DNA of 64,000 bases from Amycolatopsis nivea. GTDB taxonomy: Bacteria; Actinomycetota; Actinomycetes; Mycobacteriales; Pseudonocardiaceae. Position numbers and translations under genes: made by a program. Below, in pieces: positions 16,917 to 27,623 of this stretch. Every line of letters begins with the position of its first letter. Position 1 is the first letter of the stretch. The stretch lies in the NCBI RefSeq assembly GCF_004522235.1, contig NZ_SDLT01000005.1:62001-126000 (forward strand). The letters run 5' to 3'. Under the pieces are notes generated by a model. The model did no database searches and had not been told where the DNA came from. It saw only the letters and a list, made by a program, of their open reading frames with translations.

Positions 16917-17843
16917 CTACCCGACTACGGTGAGTGCATCCGGAACGCTCTGAAACTCGACCCGGGTGCGTTGTCCGACGAGGTCCCCGTCGACCTGGAA
17001 GTTGACCGGTTCAGCTGCGTCGATGCGGATCAGAGGCACATCGTCGCGACGGAGCAGACGGCGGCCGTGCTGATCGCTCTCCGTGAGCAGAGCTTGCCGT
17101 ACATGCGTGAACACGGTGGGCAATCGCAGACCGTTCAACGCGAACAGGCCCAATCCGGTCTCGAACGAGCAGCCGGAGTTGAGGTGGACCGGACGTTCCC
17201 CGAGGTAAGTCCACGGATCGGTGTTCGACACGAACGCGGTCACCGCCTCGGCCGGCTCCTCGCCCGGGATCCGGACGGTGAGCGCCGGCCGCCCGAGCGG
17301 CGGGCGGAAGTAGGAGCGCACCGCGGCCCGCAGATAGAGGCTCGCGCTGGTTTGCTTGCCGCGTCGTTTCGCGACGCGGCCGACGACGTCGGCGTCCCAG
17401 CCGAGGCCCGCGTTGAAGGTGAACCAGTGCCCGTCGGCCAGTCCGAGGCCGATCCGCCGGGTCCGTTCGGTTTCCAGTGCGTTGAGCAGCTGGTGGGTCG
17501 CCTCGACCGGATCGGCGGGAAGGCCGACCGCGCGGGCGAACACGTTGGCGGAGCCGCCCGGCACGACACCGAGCATCGGGACGGACCCGGAGCGTCCGGG
17601 CGCGCCCGCGGTATCGGCGAGGAGACCGTTGACGACCTCGTTGACCGTGCCGTCGCCGCCGTGGGCCACGACCAGGTCGAAACCGTCGCGGGCCGCCGAA
17701 CGGGCCACCGCGAGCGCGTGCCCGCGGTAGTCGGTTTCGACGACGTCGAGCTTCACCTGGCTGGCCAGCGCGTGCGCCAGCACGTCCCGGCCACCCGCGG
17801 TGGTCGAGGTGGCCTGGGGGTTCACGACGAGGATGGCGCGCAC
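16917..17843 (-). CDS. Diacylglycerol/lipid kinase (DAGK catalytic domain)
   Basis: 308 residues from GTG. The nucleotide-binding GGDGT motif is in VAHGGDGTVNEVVNG, followed by GVVPGGSANVFAR typical of DgkB/YegS-type lipid kinases. A C-terminal beta domain contains FETGLGLFALNG and ends NFQVDGDLVG. It phosphorylates diacylglycerol or a related lipid at the membrane. Transcribed in the same direction as whiB1 but separated by 271 nt, so probably from its own promoter. Confidence 0.88.
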   Translation of the reverse strand: MRAILVVNPQATSTTAGGRDVLAHALASQVKLDVVETDYRGHALAVARSAARDGFDLVVAHGGDGTVNEVVNGLLADTAGAPGRSGSVPMLGVVPGGSANVFARAVGLPADPVEATHQLLNALETERTRRIGLGLADGHWFTFNAGLGWDADVVGRVAKRRGKQTSASLYLRAAVRSYFRPPLGRPALTVRIPGEEPAEAVTAFVSNTDPWTYLGERPVHLNSGCSFETGLGLFALNGLRLPTVFTHVRQALLTESDQHGRRLLRRDDVPLIRIDAAEPVNFQVDGDLVGQRTRVEFQSVPDALTVVG

Positions 17844-18200
17844 TACCGCAGGGTAAGTGCTTTCCGCCCGGCGGACGTACCTCCAGCGCCACATGGTGAC
17901 GCGAAGCTCAGCCGCTCGCGCGCGCCGTCCCGGCTCGGTGACCTGTGGCGACCCTGTGGCGGGCGGTCCTCCTCTGCAGACGGCGAAAACTCCGCGCGTC
18001 GTGACAAGTGCACCCGGGCCGACCGCCCGCTCATCGACGACTACCCCGATTTTCTCCGCGGCCGCCGCCCCGGAAAACGGCCGACCGGGTGGCATACGAT
18101 CAGTAGTGCTCACGCACGGTGACCCGCGCTGGTCGGGTGGCTGTGCCCCGGCGAAGCTCCCCGCAAAAGTCCCGCCCCAGCAGCTGAAAGGGCCGCGCCC
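17844..18200. other. 357-nt divergent intergenic region
   Basis: No gene is seen between the lipid kinase and the membrane-protein gene. A TACGAT hexamer at 18095-18100 preceded by GGCA is a fair extended -10 for the plus-strand gene. It would leave a leader of about 95 nt. Confidence 0.4.
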
Positions 18201-18683
18201 GTGTCGCATCCCGAGAACCCGCCGCCCACCCCGTTCGAGGTCCGCCTCGCGGGCGTCCTGACCGGAGTGCCCGGGATCGGCCTGCTGGTCTTCGGCGTGG
18301 TGCTGCTGGTGCACGGGCTGCAGAACCCGCCGATCCCGGGCAACAACGTGTGGGCCGAGTTCGGCACGTACGCGGTGCTGGCGGTGGTCTTCCTCGCCGC
18401 CTCGGTCGGGCTGCTGCTGGGCCAGACGTGGGCGCGGTCGCCCGGCGTCGTCGTGGCGCTGCTGCTGATCGGGGTCGGCTGGTACCTGCTCGGACCGTCC
18501 GGGCAGCCGCTGTGGGGCGTCCCGATCGGCCTGTGCGGGCTGGCGGCGCTGGTGCTGCTGTTCCGCCGCCCGTCGCGGGCGTGGGCGCTCGGAATGCACG
18601 ACGACGAGACCGAGGAAGAGGCGGCCGAACGCGGCGGTCTCGCGGGGCGGCGGGCCGAGCGGGAGCGGCACGAACAGGACTGA
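18201..18683 (+). CDS. Small integral membrane protein of unknown function
   Basis: 160 residues. Four hydrophobic segments are visible: about 16-38 (LTGVPGIGLLVFGVVLLVHG), 50-70, 77-95 and 100-120. A charged cytoplasmic tail rich in Glu and Arg (HDDETEEEAAERGG) follows. GTG follows AAAGGGC. I recognise no functional motif. Similar short actinobacterial proteins are annotated only as membrane proteins. Confidence 0.8.
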   Translation: MSHPENPPPTPFEVRLAGVLTGVPGIGLLVFGVVLLVHGLQNPPIPGNNVWAEFGTYAVLAVVFLAASVGLLLGQTWARSPGVVVALLLIGVGWYLLGPSGQPLWGVPIGLCGLAALVLLFRRPSRAWALGMHDDETEEEAAERGGLAGRRAERERHEQD

Positions 18684-18689
18684 ACGACA

Positions 18690-18699
18690 GTGACGTCAC
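18690..18699. promoter_or_regulatory. Perfect palindrome GTGACGTCAC
   Basis: A 10-bp perfect palindrome in the 120-nt gap before the secreted peptidase gene, a possible dimeric-regulator site. Function is not shown. Confidence 0.25.
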
Positions 18700-18803
18700 G
18701 TCATAGCGGACAGGTGACGCGGCGGCACTGGTAGCGGCACCCCTCAGCCGATGGAATCGGGACTGCGCAACCGAATTCATCCGAATTCCGAAGAGGGGAA
18801 CCC

Positions 18804-20387
18804 ATGAGGAGACTGCGTCTCGTCGTGACCAGCACCGCGGTGGCGGGCGGGCTGCTTGCCGGGGCATTGCCCGCGGCCGCGGACGCCGCCGCGATCCCGG
18901 CCCGCTACGCCGGGCAGGCGCTGGACTGGCACGCCTGCGCGCCGGGCGAGCTGGCCGACCTGCCACCGGGCACCGACATCTCGGGCCTCGAATGCTCCGC
19001 CTATCGCACGCCCCGGGACTGGGACCGTCCGGACGACGGGCAGTACCTGACCATCGCGATCAGCAGGCTCAAATCCACCGGGGCCACGACGGCGTCGGTG
19101 CTCACCAACCCGGGCGGTCCCGGCGGCGCCGGCCGCTGGTTCCCGGCGATGCTGCGCGGACAGGGCAAACTGCGCGAGCACCAGGAGATCATCGGCATCG
19201 ACACCCGCGGCACCGGCCGCAGCACCAACGTCACCTGCGGCGGCGCGGCCGACACCGGAGCCGATCTCGATCCGCGAGACCGCGATCCGCGCAATCTGAA
19301 CCAGATCGTCGACGCGGTCCGGTACGTCGCGACCGCCTGCCATCGGGCCTCGGGCGAACTGGGGTCGCTGATCAGCACCTTCCAGAACGTCCGGGACCTC
19401 GACCTGCTGCGCACCCTGCTCGGCCGCGACCGGATCAACTGGATCGGGTACTCGGCGGGCACCTGGCTCGGCGCGCACTACGCCCAGCAGTTCCCGCAGC
19501 ACACCGGCCGGTTCGTGCTCGATTCCTCGACCCAGTTCACCGGCTCCTGGCAGCAGTCGTTCGACTTCCAGCCGGCGGGTTACGAACGCCGCTGGCGGCA
19601 GGATTTCCTGCCGTGGCTGGCCCGCTACGACGCGAAGTTCCACTTCGGCACGACCGGCGAGGCGGCCCGGCAAACCTACGAAAGCGTCCGGTACGCGCTG
19701 ACCCGCGAGCCGGTCGAGGTGAACGGCACGAAGCTCGGCGCGGTCGCGCTGGACTCCTTCATCGTCGGCGCGCTCAAGGCCAAGAGCCAGTTCCCGACGA
19801 TCGCGACCGTGCTGGTCCGGGTCAAAACGCTGACCGACGCGCGGTCCTCGGCACAGGTCAAGGACGACGCTCGCGCGGCGCTCGGGAAGACGTTGTCGGA
19901 GGCGAAGAACACCAGTCCGATGGGCGTTGCGGTTCAGGCCGGTGCGGACGACGCGATGGTGTCGACGTTGATCACGACCCTGTGCAACGACGGGCCGTGG
20001 AAGGGCAACCGGCAGTCGCTGATCCGCCGGTCGCAGGAGTATCTCGACCAGGGCGTGACCGTGCACAGTTCGTTGTGGATGGGGCTCCAGGTCTGCGCCT
20101 TCTGGCCAGGGCAGCCGCGGCCGATGCCGGTGCTGAACGGGAAAGGCGTGCCGCCGGTGGTGATCGCGCAGTCCGAGCACGACCCGGCCACGCCGATCGA
20201 AGGTGCCCGGAAGGCGCACGCCGCGTTCCAGAACTCGCGGATGCTGACCGTCACCGGGGAAGGCGACCACGGGATCTACGGAATTGGCGGGAACAAGGCC
20301 GTGGACAAGGTGGTCGACGACTACCTGGTCGACGGGGTGGTGCCGAGGGACCAGAGCCTGCCGGGGCTGCCGTTGCCCACGCCGTAA
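18804..20387 (+). CDS. Secreted TAP/Slp-family alpha/beta-hydrolase (tripeptidyl aminopeptidase-like)
   Basis: 527 residues with a Sec signal peptide (MRRLRLVVTSTAVAGGLLAG, AxA site near residue 27-30). NPGGPGGAG forms the oxyanion region and IGYSAGTWLG holds the nucleophile Ser. Asp is in SEHDPATPIEG and His in GEGDHGIYG. This matches the Streptomyces tripeptidyl aminopeptidase / SlpD-E group, which trims peptides outside the cell. ATG has GAAGAGGGGA upstream. It is followed by a strong terminator. Confidence 0.92.
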   Translation: MRRLRLVVTSTAVAGGLLAGALPAAADAAAIPARYAGQALDWHACAPGELADLPPGTDISGLECSAYRTPRDWDRPDDGQYLTIAISRLKSTGATTASVLTNPGGPGGAGRWFPAMLRGQGKLREHQEIIGIDTRGTGRSTNVTCGGAADTGADLDPRDRDPRNLNQIVDAVRYVATACHRASGELGSLISTFQNVRDLDLLRTLLGRDRINWIGYSAGTWLGAHYAQQFPQHTGRFVLDSSTQFTGSWQQSFDFQPAGYERRWRQDFLPWLARYDAKFHFGTTGEAARQTYESVRYALTREPVEVNGTKLGAVALDSFIVGALKAKSQFPTIATVLVRVKTLTDARSSAQVKDDARAALGKTLSEAKNTSPMGVAVQAGADDAMVSTLITTLCNDGPWKGNRQSLIRRSQEYLDQGVTVHSSLWMGLQVCAFWPGQPRPMPVLNGKGVPPVVIAQSEHDPATPIEGARKAHAAFQNSRMLTVTGEGDHGIYGIGGNKAVDKVVDDYLVDGVVPRDQSLPGLPLPTP

Positions 20388-20390
20388 AAG

Positions 20391-20436
20391 CTCGTGCGCG
20401 CCTAAGCCGGTTCTCACCGGCCTGGGCGCGCACGAG
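20391..20436. terminator. Bidirectional terminator
   Basis: CTCGTGCGCGCC pairs with GGCGCGCACGAG, and an inner GCCGG-TTCTCA-CCGGC stem is nested within. It sits between the convergent peptidase and GNAT genes. Confidence 0.85.
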
Positions 20437-20438
20437 TC

Positions 20439-20921
20439 TCACGCCTCTTTGGCCAGCACCTGCAACGGTTCGTCAGTCAGCCGGTACACCGACCATTCGT
20501 CCTGCGGCAGCGCACCCAGTGCCCGGTAGAACCCGACCGCCGGGTTCCAGTTCAGCACCGACCACTCCAGCCGGTGGTAGCCCTTGTCCACGCATTCCGC
20601 GGCCAGCGTCGCCAGCAGCACCTTGCCGAGGCCCGAACCGCGTTGTTCCTCGCGCACGTACAGGTCTTCCAGGTAGATCCCGTGCGTGCCGCGCCAGGTC
20701 GAGAAGTTCAAGAACCACAAGGTGAATCCGGCTATCTCGCCGTCCGCTTCGGCCACGTGGCCGAACAGCGCCGGAGCCTCGCCGAACAGCGCGCCGTGCA
20801 ACTGCTCGGCGGTGAGATGGCATTCCTGCGGGGCGCGTTCGTACTCGGCCAGTGCGTAGACGAGTTCCACGACGGCGTCGACGTCTTCCGGCCGGATCCG
20901 CCGTACGCGGGGGTCGGTCAC
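20439..20921 (-). CDS. GNAT N-acetyltransferase (diamine acetyltransferase-like)
   Basis: 160 residues. The family pattern of spermidine/diamine acetyltransferases is visible: FGEAPALFGHVAEADGEIAGF, YLEDLYVREEQRGSGLGKVLL (acetyl-CoA binding) and LEWSVLNWNPAVGFYRALGA. GTG start, 1 nt behind the stop of the phosphatase gene, so the two form an operon. The true acceptor amine is not known. Confidence 0.87.
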   Translation of the reverse strand: MTDPRVRRIRPEDVDAVVELVYALAEYERAPQECHLTAEQLHGALFGEAPALFGHVAEADGEIAGFTLWFLNFSTWRGTHGIYLEDLYVREEQRGSGLGKVLLATLAAECVDKGYHRLEWSVLNWNPAVGFYRALGALPQDEWSVYRLTDEPLQVLAKEA

Positions 20922-20922
20922 T

Positions 20923-21513
20923 TCATCCCTCCAACGCGGGCAGCAGGTTCAGGTGTTCGATCTGCGGTTCGCCGCGCTCGTCGCCGAGCACCGCGAGACC
21001 GGCCGGGTCCAGTCCGAAGTGGACACCCGAGGCGCCGGGCAGGCCGAGCCAGCGCGCGACGAGCACGCGGCTGAAGTGCCCGTGCCCGACCAGGACGACG
21101 TCGCCGTTTTCGATTTCGCGCCGGGCGCGGTCGAGCACCTTGTCCGCGCGCGCCTGCACGTCGTCCGCGCTTTCGCCGCCGGGGACGGGATGGGTCCAGA
21201 CGGTCCAGTCCGGAACCGTCTCGCGGATCGTCGGCGTGGTGACGCCTTCGTAGTCGCCGTAGTCCCATTCGGCCAGGTCTTCGGTGACCTCGTCCACGCG
21301 CAGGCCGGCGAGTTCCGCCGTGCGCAGCGCGCGGCCGCGCGGGCTGGAAAGCACCAGCCCGGGTCCGCCGAGCAGGGTCCGCAGGGTGCCGCCCGCCGCG
21401 CGCGCCTGGTCCTCGCCCGCCGGGGTCAGCGGGATGTCGGTGCGCCCGGTGTGCTTGCCGTTCGACGACCATTCGGTCTGGCCGTGCCGGAGAAGAAAGA
21501 GCCGATGTGCCAC
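20923..21513 (-). CDS. Histidine phosphatase family protein (phosphoglycerate mutase-like)
   Basis: 196 residues. The phospho-His motif LLRHGQTEW is at 7-15, with a second Arg in SSPRGRALRTAEL, Glu in LAEWDYGDYEG and the second catalytic His in VLVGHGHFSRVL. GTG start. It resembles actinobacterial acid phosphatases annotated near other housekeeping genes. Substrate undefined. Confidence 0.88.
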   Translation of the reverse strand: MAHRLFLLRHGQTEWSSNGKHTGRTDIPLTPAGEDQARAAGGTLRTLLGGPGLVLSSPRGRALRTAELAGLRVDEVTEDLAEWDYGDYEGVTTPTIRETVPDWTVWTHPVPGGESADDVQARADKVLDRARREIENGDVVLVGHGHFSRVLVARWLGLPGASGVHFGLDPAGLAVLGDERGEPQIEHLNLLPALEG

Positions 21514-21599
21514 GCGGCCGAATATAGCCGGGGCGGGTTTGCCCGGCAGGTTCGTCGTGTGTAAGGCTACTGGTGAGTAACTTCACCTGGGAGGTGCCG

Positions 21600-22076
21600 A
21601 TGGGTACGCCGTCGACGTACGGGCTGTGGCGCAAACTGGCCGCGAAACCGGGCGGCAAGCAGCTGTTTTCCGCCGCGATGTGCCTCCGGGTGCCCTACTT
21701 CGGCACCGTGCTGCCCAGCATCCGGGAGATCCGTCCCGGCCACTGTTCGGTGACCGCGCCGAAGTGGTGGGGTGTCCACAACCACATCCGGACCTTCCAT
21801 GCGATCGCCGCCTGCAACCTCGCCGAGATCGCGATGGGCATGCTGGCCGAGGCCACCGTCCCGGCCACGCACCGGTGGCTGCCCAAGGGCATGGAAGTGA
21901 GGTACGTCGCGAAGGCCGAAACCGGGTTGCGGGCGATCGCCGAATTGCCGGAGATCCCCGAGTTCGGCGACAAGGGATTCGATCTTCCCGTTCCGGTGCG
22001 GATCGTGGACGCGCGCGGGACCGAGGTCGTCACCGCGACGATCACGGTGTGGGTCACGCCCCGGAAAGCCGCCTGA
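21600..22076 (+). CDS. DUF4442 hotdog-fold protein (thioesterase-like)
   Basis: 158 residues. The NHIRTFHAIAACNLAEIAMG helix and the preceding KWWGVH are typical of DUF4442 hotdog proteins related to PaaI-like thioesterases. ATG at 21600 has GGGAGGT at good spacing; an in-frame GTG at 21573 would add nine residues without such a site. Substrate unknown. Confidence 0.82.
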   Translation: MGTPSTYGLWRKLAAKPGGKQLFSAAMCLRVPYFGTVLPSIREIRPGHCSVTAPKWWGVHNHIRTFHAIAACNLAEIAMGMLAEATVPATHRWLPKGMEVRYVAKAETGLRAIAELPEIPEFGDKGFDLPVPVRIVDARGTEVVTATITVWVTPRKAA

Positions 22077-22161
22077 CCGGCGAAAGCTGGACCTCCCGTT
22101 ACCCCGGCCGAGTGAAACTTAACACCGTTTACTGGGCAAATGCGAATAGCGTTCGTTTTAG

Positions 22162-24428
<2,267 letters not shown>

Positions 24429-24437
24429 GGTGGCCAC

Positions 24438-24750
24438 CCTATCGAGTGCGTTTCCCGGACCCGGAACGGAACTGCTTCCAAAACCGGACGGACGTCTTGG
24501 GAATCGCGAATCTGTGACATGAGCCGCACCGAGGGGTCGGGGCCTGCCGGGGGCCTGTCATGATTGACGGACCGCAGCGTCGGCGGCCATCGCCACACCC
24601 CACGGATCGGATGGCCGCGCAGACGCCTCGCCGACAGGCCGGCGCTACCGCGCTGGGCTGCCGTCCGGAGGACGAGTTCCCACTCTCGACGGGCGCTTGC
24701 TCGCCCGTCAACCAGGTGGTCCCCCGCTCGCAGTCCCAGGAGTACGTTCG
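24438..24750. other. 313-nt intergenic region before malic enzyme
   Basis: No coding sequence is supported. A perfect hairpin GACGGGCG-CTTGCT-CGCCCGTC (24688-24709) lies 42 nt before the malic enzyme start and could affect its translation or transcription. I recognise no riboswitch class. Confidence 0.4.
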
Positions 24751-25983
24751 ATGACCCAGACCCATCCGCCCGCTTCCCTCGATCCCACGACAGGTTCTCC
24801 GATGACCGACCAGGCCAGCAGCGTCGCGGCCGTGACCGACGCCGAGATCTTCACCGGGCACGAGGGCGGCAAGCTCTCCGTGGCGGCGACCCGGCCGATC
24901 TCCGACCCGCGCGACCTCTCGATCGCCTACACGCCCGGCGTGGCGAAGGTGAGCCGCGCGATCGCCGAGGACGCGGCCAAGGCGAAGCGGTACACCTGGG
25001 CGGACCGGCTCGTGGCAGTGGTCAGCGACGGCACCGCGGTGCTCGGCCTCGGGGACATCGGCGCGAGCGCGTCGCTGCCGGTCATGGAGGGCAAGTCGGT
25101 CCTCTTCAAAACCTTCGGCGGGCTGGATTCGATCCCGCTGGTGCTCGACACCACCGACGTCGACGAGATCGTCGAGACCCTGGTGCGGCTGCGCCCGTCG
25201 TTCGGCGCGGTCAACCTCGAGGACATTTCCGCGCCGCGCTGCTTCGAGCTGGAGGACAAGCTCAAGGAGGCGCTGGACTGCCCGGTCATGCACGACGACC
25301 AGCACGGCACCGCGATCGTCACCCTCGCCGCCCTGCGCGGCGCGAACCTGGTGCTCGACCGCGACATCGCCGGCGAGCGGGTCGTGGTCTCCGGTGCGGG
25401 CGCGGCTGGGGTGGCCTGCGCGAAGATCCTGCTCGCGGCCGGCGTCGCGGACGTGACGGTGCTCGACTCGCGCGGCATCGTGCACGCCGGGCGCGACGAC
25501 CTGAACCCGATCAAGCGGCAGCTGGTCGAGACCACGAACAAGGCCGGGCTCACCGGCGGTCTCGCCGAGGCGCTGCGCGGAGCGGACGTGTTCCTCGGCC
25601 TGTCCGGTGCGACGATCGACCCGTCCCTGCTGTCGACGATGGCGGACGACTCGATCGTGTTCGCGCTGTCCAATCCGGACCCCGAGGTGCACCCTGCGGT
25701 CGCCGCACAGCACGCGGCGATCGTCGCGACCGGGCGGAGCGACTTCCCGAACCAGATCAACAACGTGCTGGCGTTCCCCGGCGTGTTCCGCGGCGCCCTC
25801 GACGCCGGCGCGCGGTCGATCACGGAGAACATGAAGCTGGCGGCCGCGGAGGCGATCGTGGCGGTGGCTTCGGATGATCTGGGGCCGGATCGGATCGTGC
25901 CCAGCCCGCTGGACCCGCGGGTCGCGCCTGAGGTGGCGGCCGCGGTGGCCAAGGCGGCTGAGCAGGATGGCGTGACTGGCTGA
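24751..25983 (+). CDS. NAD(P)-dependent malic enzyme
   Basis: 410 residues, the short bacterial form. The malic domain has YTPGVAKVSRAIAED, the catalytic Lys region LVAVVSDGTAVLGLGDIGA, metal ligands in NLEDISAPRCFELE and HDDQHGTAIVTLAAL. The Rossmann part has VSGAGAAGVACAKILL. It decarboxylates malate to pyruvate in the cytoplasm. ATG follows CCAGGAG; an upstream in-frame start at 24697 is less supported. A strong terminator follows. Confidence 0.93.
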   Translation: MTQTHPPASLDPTTGSPMTDQASSVAAVTDAEIFTGHEGGKLSVAATRPISDPRDLSIAYTPGVAKVSRAIAEDAAKAKRYTWADRLVAVVSDGTAVLGLGDIGASASLPVMEGKSVLFKTFGGLDSIPLVLDTTDVDEIVETLVRLRPSFGAVNLEDISAPRCFELEDKLKEALDCPVMHDDQHGTAIVTLAALRGANLVLDRDIAGERVVVSGAGAAGVACAKILLAAGVADVTVLDSRGIVHAGRDDLNPIKRQLVETTNKAGLTGGLAEALRGADVFLGLSGATIDPSLLSTMADDSIVFALSNPDPEVHPAVAAQHAAIVATGRSDFPNQINNVLAFPGVFRGALDAGARSITENMKLAAAEAIVAVASDDLGPDRIVPSPLDPRVAPEVAAAVAKAAEQDGVTG

Positions 25984-25996
25984 GGTTTTCTTGGGG

Positions 25997-26032
25997 AAGG
26001 GCTCTCCGGCTTTCTGGTGCCGGGGAGCCCTT
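25997..26032 (+). terminator. Terminator of the malic enzyme gene
   Basis: 14-bp stem AAGGGCTCTCCGGC / GCCGGGGAGCCCTT with one G-U pair and an 8-nt loop, followed by CTTTG. Confidence 0.85.
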
Positions 26033-26089
26033 CTTTGTGGGCTGGTTTTGGACTTGCCAGTCCATTTTTTCGTCGCCACGGTGGTCTTC

Positions 26090-26965
26090 ATGGAGATCGG
26101 ATTGCGTGGGTACGGCGTGTGGCAGGTCGGGGCGTTGACTACTCCGGCGATGGCTGCCGAGATCGAGCAGTTGGGGTATTCGGCGTTGTGGCTTGGCGGG
26201 CCTGGGGTGGATCTGGCCGGGATTGACGAGCTGCTGGCGGCTACCGAGTCGTTGGTGGTGGGGTCGAGCATCGTCAACGTGTGGTCGGGGGATCCGGCGG
26301 TGTTGGCTGAGTCGTATCAGCGGGTGGCTTCGCAGTTTCCCGGGCGGTTTGTGCTCGGGATCGGGGCTGGGCATCGGGAGCAGTCGGCGGGGTATGAGCG
26401 GCCGATGGATGCGGTTCGGCGATTTCTTGATGTGCTGGATGCGGGTGGGGTGCCGGTTTCCGGGCGGGTGCTGGCTGCGTTGGGGCCGAGGATGTTGGAG
26501 TTGGCTGCGGAGCGGGCTGGCGGGGCGGTGCCTTATTTGGTTCCGCCTCGGCATACTCGGGCGGCTCGGACGGTGTTGGGTGCTGGTGGGTTTTTGGCGC
26601 CGGAGCAGAAGGTTGTGGTGACTTCGGATCTGGTTCGGGCTCGGCGCGTGGCTCGGGGGCGGGTGGAGAATCCTTATTTGGGGTTGGGTAATTACACTCG
26701 CAATTTGCGGCGGTTGGGGTATTCGGCTGAGGATTTGGCCGGGGCTGGGTCTGATCGGTTGATTGACGATTTGGTGGCGTTGGGGGATGTTTCCGCGGTT
26801 GCTGTTCGGTTGGGGGAGCATCGGGCGGCTGGGGCGGATCATGTTGTGGTGCAGGTGGTTACGGAGAAGTATCAGCTGCATCCTGGGTTGCCGGGGGTGC
26901 GGTTGCAGGTTTATGACGATGAGGTGGTGGGGGTTTATCGGGGGTTGGCTGGGGAGTTGTTTTAG
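26090..26965 (+). CDS. F420-dependent LLM-class oxidoreductase
   Basis: 291 residues of the luciferase-like monooxygenase fold. Characteristic stretches are GYSALWLGG, SIVNVWSGDPAVLAESY, FVLGIGAGHREQ, and a C-terminal region GADHVVVQVV. This matches actinobacterial TIGR03620-type F420-linked enzymes. Codon use is strikingly rich in TTG, GGG and GTT and differs from the malic enzyme next to it. Substrate unknown. Confidence 0.87.
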   Translation: MEIGLRGYGVWQVGALTTPAMAAEIEQLGYSALWLGGPGVDLAGIDELLAATESLVVGSSIVNVWSGDPAVLAESYQRVASQFPGRFVLGIGAGHREQSAGYERPMDAVRRFLDVLDAGGVPVSGRVLAALGPRMLELAAERAGGAVPYLVPPRHTRAARTVLGAGGFLAPEQKVVVTSDLVRARRVARGRVENPYLGLGNYTRNLRRLGYSAEDLAGAGSDRLIDDLVALGDVSAVAVRLGEHRAAGADHVVVQVVTEKYQLHPGLPGVRLQVYDDEVVGVYRGLAGELF

Positions 26966-27043
26966 GGTTTTGGGCGGCTCGTCGCCTGGCGGCGACATTG
27001 CGCCCTGGCGTGCGGTGGGCACCCCGAAGCTTGATTGTGCTGA

Positions 27044-27100
27044 CGGTCTGGGGTGGCTTGTCAAGGCGGGAAAGATGCCTTGACAAGCCACCCCAGACCG
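27044..27100. repeat. Perfect 24-bp hairpin, module of copy A
   Basis: Arms 27044-27067 and 27077-27100 pair without mismatch around a 9-nt loop. The core GGCTTGTCAAGG is shared with the hairpin at 55011-55068. Confidence 0.85.
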
Positions 27101-27188
27101 CAGGGGAGCTTCGTATCGGGGTGCGGGGGTGGTGTGGGTGCACTTCGAGTTGGGTGCATCGGTGGCGGTTTGCTTGAGGTGGGGGCTT

Positions 27189-27273
27189 GCGCCCCAATGT
27201 GGCATTGGGTGCATGTGGCGCACCCAATGTGGCGTTCGGTGCGTGGGACGCACCCAATGCCACATTGGGGCGC
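27189..27273. repeat. CCCAATG long palindrome, module of copy A
   Basis: Perfect 24-bp arms (27189-27212 and 27250-27273; the left arm starts GCGCCCCAATGTGGC) flank a 37-nt centre that itself contains CGCACCCAATGTGGCG. Copy B has identical arms and the same centre length. Confidence 0.85.
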
Positions 27274-27501
27274 ATCCCGGGGCGGCGGGCGGGGCGGTGT
27301 GGTGTGGTCCGTGAAGGGCTCCTCGAGGGAATCTGGGTCTCTGAAGGAGCCCCTCACGGCCCGCCGACGGTCGTGAGGGGAACCCTGAGGGAGTCATAGT
27401 CAATGAGGGTGGCCCTCACGACCTATTGCCGGAAGCCGTGATCGCGCGCGAGCCCGGGGCGGCGAGCGAGAAGCGATTGCGCTGGTCAGCGGGCGGATAG
27501 C

Positions 27502-27616
27502 GCAGTCTGGCCGCTGCACTGCCGTCAATCTGGCCGCTAGGTTGACGGCAATCTGGCCGCTACTGGGTCTTCAATCTGGCCGCTCCAGCTGCTTCAACCT
27601 GGCCGCCCAGTAGCGG
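27502..27616. repeat. 23-bp-period tandem repeat, five units
   Basis: The core CTGGCCGC starts at 27507, 27530, 27553, 27576 and 27599, exactly 23 bp apart each time. Units are mostly preceded by TCAAT and differ in the remaining bases. The array ends 7 nt from the stop of the next minus-strand gene. Confidence 0.85.
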
Positions 27617-27623
27617 CTGGTGG

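Larger units (their letters stand above)
27018..27420 (+). repeat. Composite palindromic intergenic element, copy A
   Basis: Four modules in order: a GGCTTGTCAAGG hairpin (27044-27100), a spacer with GCTTCGTATCGGGGTGCGGG, a long CCCAATG palindrome (27189-27273), and two hairpins based on CCGTGAAGG...CTCCT (27309-27359) and CGTGAGGG (27370-27423). Copy B at 54661-55094 carries the same modules in reverse order and complement. No ORF here has coding character. It fills the gap between the oxidoreductase and the methyltransferase-like gene. Confidence 0.8.

Noticed and set aside
26966..27420. Several short ORFs (60-140 codons) on both strands in the repeat region
   Set aside because: They arise from repeated palindromes, have no ribosome sites or family resemblance, and mirror each other between copies A and B.
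27502..27616. CRISPR array
   Set aside because: Units of 23 bp have a conserved core of about 8-13 bases and no regular spacers of 30 bp or more; no cas genes are near.
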